In this document: piece by piece, positions 61,285-64,000 of the stretch
Position numbering within the stretch: position 1 is the stretch's first letter
How the letters are laid out: every line of letters begins with the position of its first letter
DNA from: Trema orientale
Lineage: Eukaryota > Streptophyta > Magnoliopsida > Rosales > Cannabaceae
DNA: 64,000 nucleotides
Assembly: GCA_002914845.1 (NCBI GenBank)
Contig: JXTC01000254.1
Span: 365,171-429,170, forward strand
Direction: 5' to 3'
Made by a program: the position numbers and the translations under genes
Notes under the pieces: generated by a model
Databases searched by the model: none
Told to the model about the DNA's origin: nothing
The model's input: only the letters and a program-made list of their open reading frames with translations

Positions 61285-62057
61285 CTACCAAAACATTTTT
61301 TGGCTGTTACCTCAGCTTTACGAGGCCTAATAAATGTCCAAAATGAATTTTGTAACTCTTGTATGTTACAAATTCAATTCTAAAACTTCCTCACTTTGGG
61401 TTTTAATTTCTCATTCACCCATGCCTCAAAATGGCTATTAACAATAGTTTTTTTTTTTTTCAAACTATTTTTCCAACAATTCCCCACATGAATAAAATTG
61501 ACGACCTAAGACTCGACCGACATGGTGATAGAATTCAACGGTCGAAACCTGTATAGGATAGGTAGGTATTATTCTTTGAACCTTCCCTTGTGAAAATACG
61601 TTTACTTTACTAACTAAACAGTAGACGTGATGTCCTTGAACTATTCTGTCATTTGTATAAATGATAACGTATCTCACACAGGAATCTTCCTGACACTTTC
61701 TCAGTTCTCACTGTTATGTTCGTTTTGGCCATGAACATACGCCTGATTCTCACAGAGTTTAATAAGAATTGCGCCCTAACAATTCCCTCAGAAGCGGCCC
61801 TACTTCTCTCTTACATAGGTGATCTCTTAATTAAGAGTAACCTGCATTACTCTGCTCGAAACTCTATTTTCGATGCATAAGAATCATTAAAAGCATAGCT
61901 TAACCTTTCGTTTTATGGGTATCATTGTTTCATCATAGGAATGGACACGAAGAAAATCCCCACAATGATCCAACACAGTCTTTACAATTTAGTTGTCCCT
62001 TTTGAACTTAGATCTTGGGATCTCCAGTCAACTAGGTTGGGTATCCACTGTATCGAC

Positions 62058-62351
62058 CTATTCTTTCATGGGTTTTAGTCCCATTCCCCTCGATGCCTTT
62101 TCAACTAACTCTCTATTTAACCCTTTAGTTATCGGATTCGCAATGTTATCTTTTAACTTTACATAGTCTATAGAGATAACCCCAGTTGAGAGTAGTTGTC
62201 TAATGGTATTGTGTCTATGACGAATATTTCTAGACTTACTATTATACATATTGCTATGTGCTCTACCAATTGCAGATTGACTATCACAATGTATGCAAAT
62301 TGCAAGCACAGGTTTTAGCCATCTTGGAATATCCTCTAACGTAACTGCCAA
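62058..62351 (-). pseudogene. copia RNase H C-terminal fragment
   Basis: The minus strand reads WLKPVLAICIHCDSQSAIGR, then SRNIRHRHNTIRQLLSTGVI and DYVKLKDNIANPITKGL. This is the end of copia pol (RNase H with the HCDSQ-A motif and the DNIADPLTKGL-like tail). It belongs to the deleted copia element around it. The upstream side runs straight into LTR sequence at about 62340, marking the deletion joint. Confidence 0.92.
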
Positions 62352-62919
62352 AACGTTTTTTGGCTGTTACCTCAGCTTTATGAGGCCTAATAAATATCCA
62401 AAATGAATTTTGTAACTCTTGTATGTTACAAATTCAATTTTAGAACCTCCTCACTTTGAGTTTCAATTTCTCATTCACCCATGCCTCAAAATGGCTATTA
62501 ACAATAGTTTTTTTTTTTTTTTCAAACCATTTTTCCAACAGATTCATGGTATTTTGTCAGTGGAGCTTGCTGAATTATTTGCTCTTAAAGAGGGACTGTT
62601 ACTGGCGACAAAAGTGAAGTGTGGAAGTCTTATTGCTAAATGTGATTCCCAGAGAGTTGTTCAACGTTTGTCTTGTATTCAGACTTTCTCTTTTTTTGCT
62701 TCTGATGTTAAGTCACTTTTTTCTTTGGCTGACTGTGGCTCTTGTCATTTTGTTCCTCGTTCAGATAACAAATTGACCCAATCTTTAACTAATTTGGCGA
62801 CTAGTTTGTCCAGTGATAACTGATGGATTAAATCTTTGCCTTTCTTATTTGGTCTATTGTAACTGATGATCTTATTTAAATAAAAGGCACTTTCTACTTC
62901 AAAAAAATGCCAAACTAAT

Positions 62920-64000
62920 CACAAAGACCAAGTCAAACCATATTAATTATATATAGTGTAGACTGGCTTGGATTAGTCCCCTAAAATAGTTCAATGATTG
63001 AAAAAAATCCAAACCAATTATAATTTTTTTTCTTTGGTTTGAATATCACTTAATTAGACCGATTTAGTTTTGATGAATACTCGTTGGATGAAAAACTCAA
63101 CTAAAATGCATAATAAGTATAGAAGATTTATTTACTGTGGTTTCACGGAAAAAGAATAAGAAACACAAGGTTGCTTTTTATAGGGGGGAAAAACAAAAGA
63201 GATTAGGTTGTGGGTCATTTTTTGGCGTTTGAGTTTTGTTTTTTCATTATTATTTTGGTATTTATTTTTGACTTATAAGGTTGCTAGCAATTCTATTAGT
63301 GAAATCTCATTTTTTTCCCTCTTTGTTTTCTTCATTTTCATAATCATACAATATAGTTGTTGAGTTTTAATCAAAGTAATATTGAAAGAAGAATTGCCAA
63401 GTTTCTAAATAAGTTAAAGAGTGGCTCTATTGACATCCTATTTTTTCTCTCTTTACCCCTTTCTAAATAATTATTTATTTACAAAATTATCTTCTAATAA
63501 ATTGACATATATATAATAGTAATAATTATTATATAATAATAATATATAATTATATATTATTATAATCATATATATAATATAGTAATAATCATAAATATAA
63601 TAATTATTTATGTAATAGTATTGCTTTATATATATTTTGCATCATGTTTAGTGTTTAAATAGTTTAAATATTGCTTTGGGGTGTGACAAAAATTTTATAA
63701 TTAGTCACTAACTAAATAGTAAACAGATTTATAAATTCAAAGTCTTTAAGGAATAAGTAAATAGCTGCCAATTTGATACTGAATATATAAAAGTGAAAAC
63801 TCATTTGACTGGGCACGCTTAGAACCTTTTCGAAGAAAGAGAAAACTATTACTGCAATAATAAATATAAAAAACTTGACATTTTATGCATATGGCCAGAA
63901 TGGCATTATCGCAAATATGGTCATAGAGGTTGTTTTATAATCAAATATTTAAAGTGAAATTAAGAGGAAAAAAAATCAATATTTCTATCATAATTTTCTT
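62920..64000. other. AT-rich intergenic DNA
   Basis: No gene or element is recognised to the right of the LINE. A TA-rich low-complexity tract lies at about 63500-63630. Confidence 0.45.

Larger units (their letters stand above)
60496..62540 (-). mobile_element. internally deleted Ty1/copia element with perfect 5-bp target duplication
   Basis: The element runs TGTTAGAC..TTCCAACA on the plus map and is flanked on both sides by GATTC (60491-60495, 62541-62545). The 3' LTR is 60496-61478 (983 bp). The polypurine tract CATGTGGGGAAT (minus sense, 61479-61490) follows. A right LTR remnant (62340-62540) matches 61280-61478 at about 95%. Between lies only the end of pol. So one deletion removed most of the 5' LTR, gag, protease, integrase and RT. 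Confidence 0.93.
59725..62823 (+). pseudogene. LINE zf-RVT and RNase H region, interrupted
   Basis: After the solo LTR the LINE continues LIQSIPLSEVN. With frame changes there follow the zf-RVT region KMRICPKIRIFIWLLFHKAL and CSNCGGLESRTHAMFFC (zinc-ligand-like Cys/His, a stop just before it). The RNase H domain begins TWKPPAPRVVKLNSDASV (first catalytic Asp) at about 60358 and reads to ISKRI. There the copia element 60496-62540 intervenes. It resumes HGILSVELAELFALKEGLLL (catalytic Glu), LIAKCDSQRVV (Asp) and CHFVPRSDNKLTQSLTNLA. The stop is at 62821-62823. Confidence 0.9.
50431..62908 (+). mobile_element. L1-type LINE, 5'-truncated, with three insertions inside
   Basis: The LINE pieces are 50431-51286, 51480-52472, 59725-60495 and 62546-62908, target duplications excluded. 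It ends with a TTCAAAAAAA tail, and the 11-bp sequence GCCAAACTAAT flanks it at 50420-50430 and 62909-62919, a clear target-site duplication. It encodes reverse transcriptase, a zf-RVT region and an RNase H domain. The 5' end, with the endonuclease domain, is missing, as is usual for truncated LINE insertions. At the three insertion points the coding frame continues exactly once the insert and one copy of its target duplication are ignored. Confidence 0.92.

Overview
This is nuclear DNA of a flowering plant, most likely a eudicot. It is AT-rich, the genes carry many GT..AG introns, one gene encodes a subunit of the plastid NDH complex, and the mobile elements are plant types (copia LTR elements, L1-type LINE, PIF/Harbinger, hAT- and Mutator-type MITEs, tRNA-derived SINE). 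I cannot name the species. There is one assembly gap (38669-38905) and one isolated N (42222).

The left 28 kb is gene-rich. In order it holds: MAU2/SCC4, the cohesin-loader partner (+, 12 exons, 2104-7238); NDHN, a plastid NDH subunit (-, 4 exons, 7957-8998), tail-to-tail with MAU2; a broken acyl-activating-enzyme fragment between imperfect inverted repeats (9825-10845); ABCB25/ATM3, the mitochondrial half ABC transporter (+, 20 exons, 11771-20942); and a bromodomain protein (+, 9 coding exons, 22670-27656) whose last exon contains six copies of a 57-residue repeat. Exon models were built by hand from splice sites; each sums to a whole number of codons with no internal stop. The genes have unrelated housekeeping roles (cohesion, photosynthetic electron flow, Fe-S/glutathione export, chromatin reading) and do not form a pathway.

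From 27.7 to 44 kb there is no protein gene. Its one clear gene is non-coding: a MIR319 hairpin on the minus strand (about 33475-33665), with the exact 21-nt mature sequence on the 3' arm, a star on the 5' arm, and a possible promoter near 35.8 kb. Around it lie a hAT-type MITE with 8-bp target duplication (37604-38165), a MITE at 36098-36300, a tRNA-like insertion, and a long foldback element with arms of about 450 bp (42229-43255).

From 44.2 to 62.9 kb is a stack of transposons inside transposons. A minus-strand copia remnant (44236-50411) is interrupted by the 5' part of a second copia element. Next to it a LINE (50431-62908, 11-bp target duplication) was hit three times: by a 182-bp Mutator-type MITE, by a solo LTR (52473-59719), and by an internally deleted copia element (60496-62540). 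The solo LTR was itself hit by a 6.4-kb PIF/Harbinger element (53092-59456). At all three sites, removing the insert restores the LINE reading frame. The Harbinger element carries one intact exon of a PICKLE-like CHD3 chromatin remodeller between inverted repeats, which is the most unusual structure in the window.
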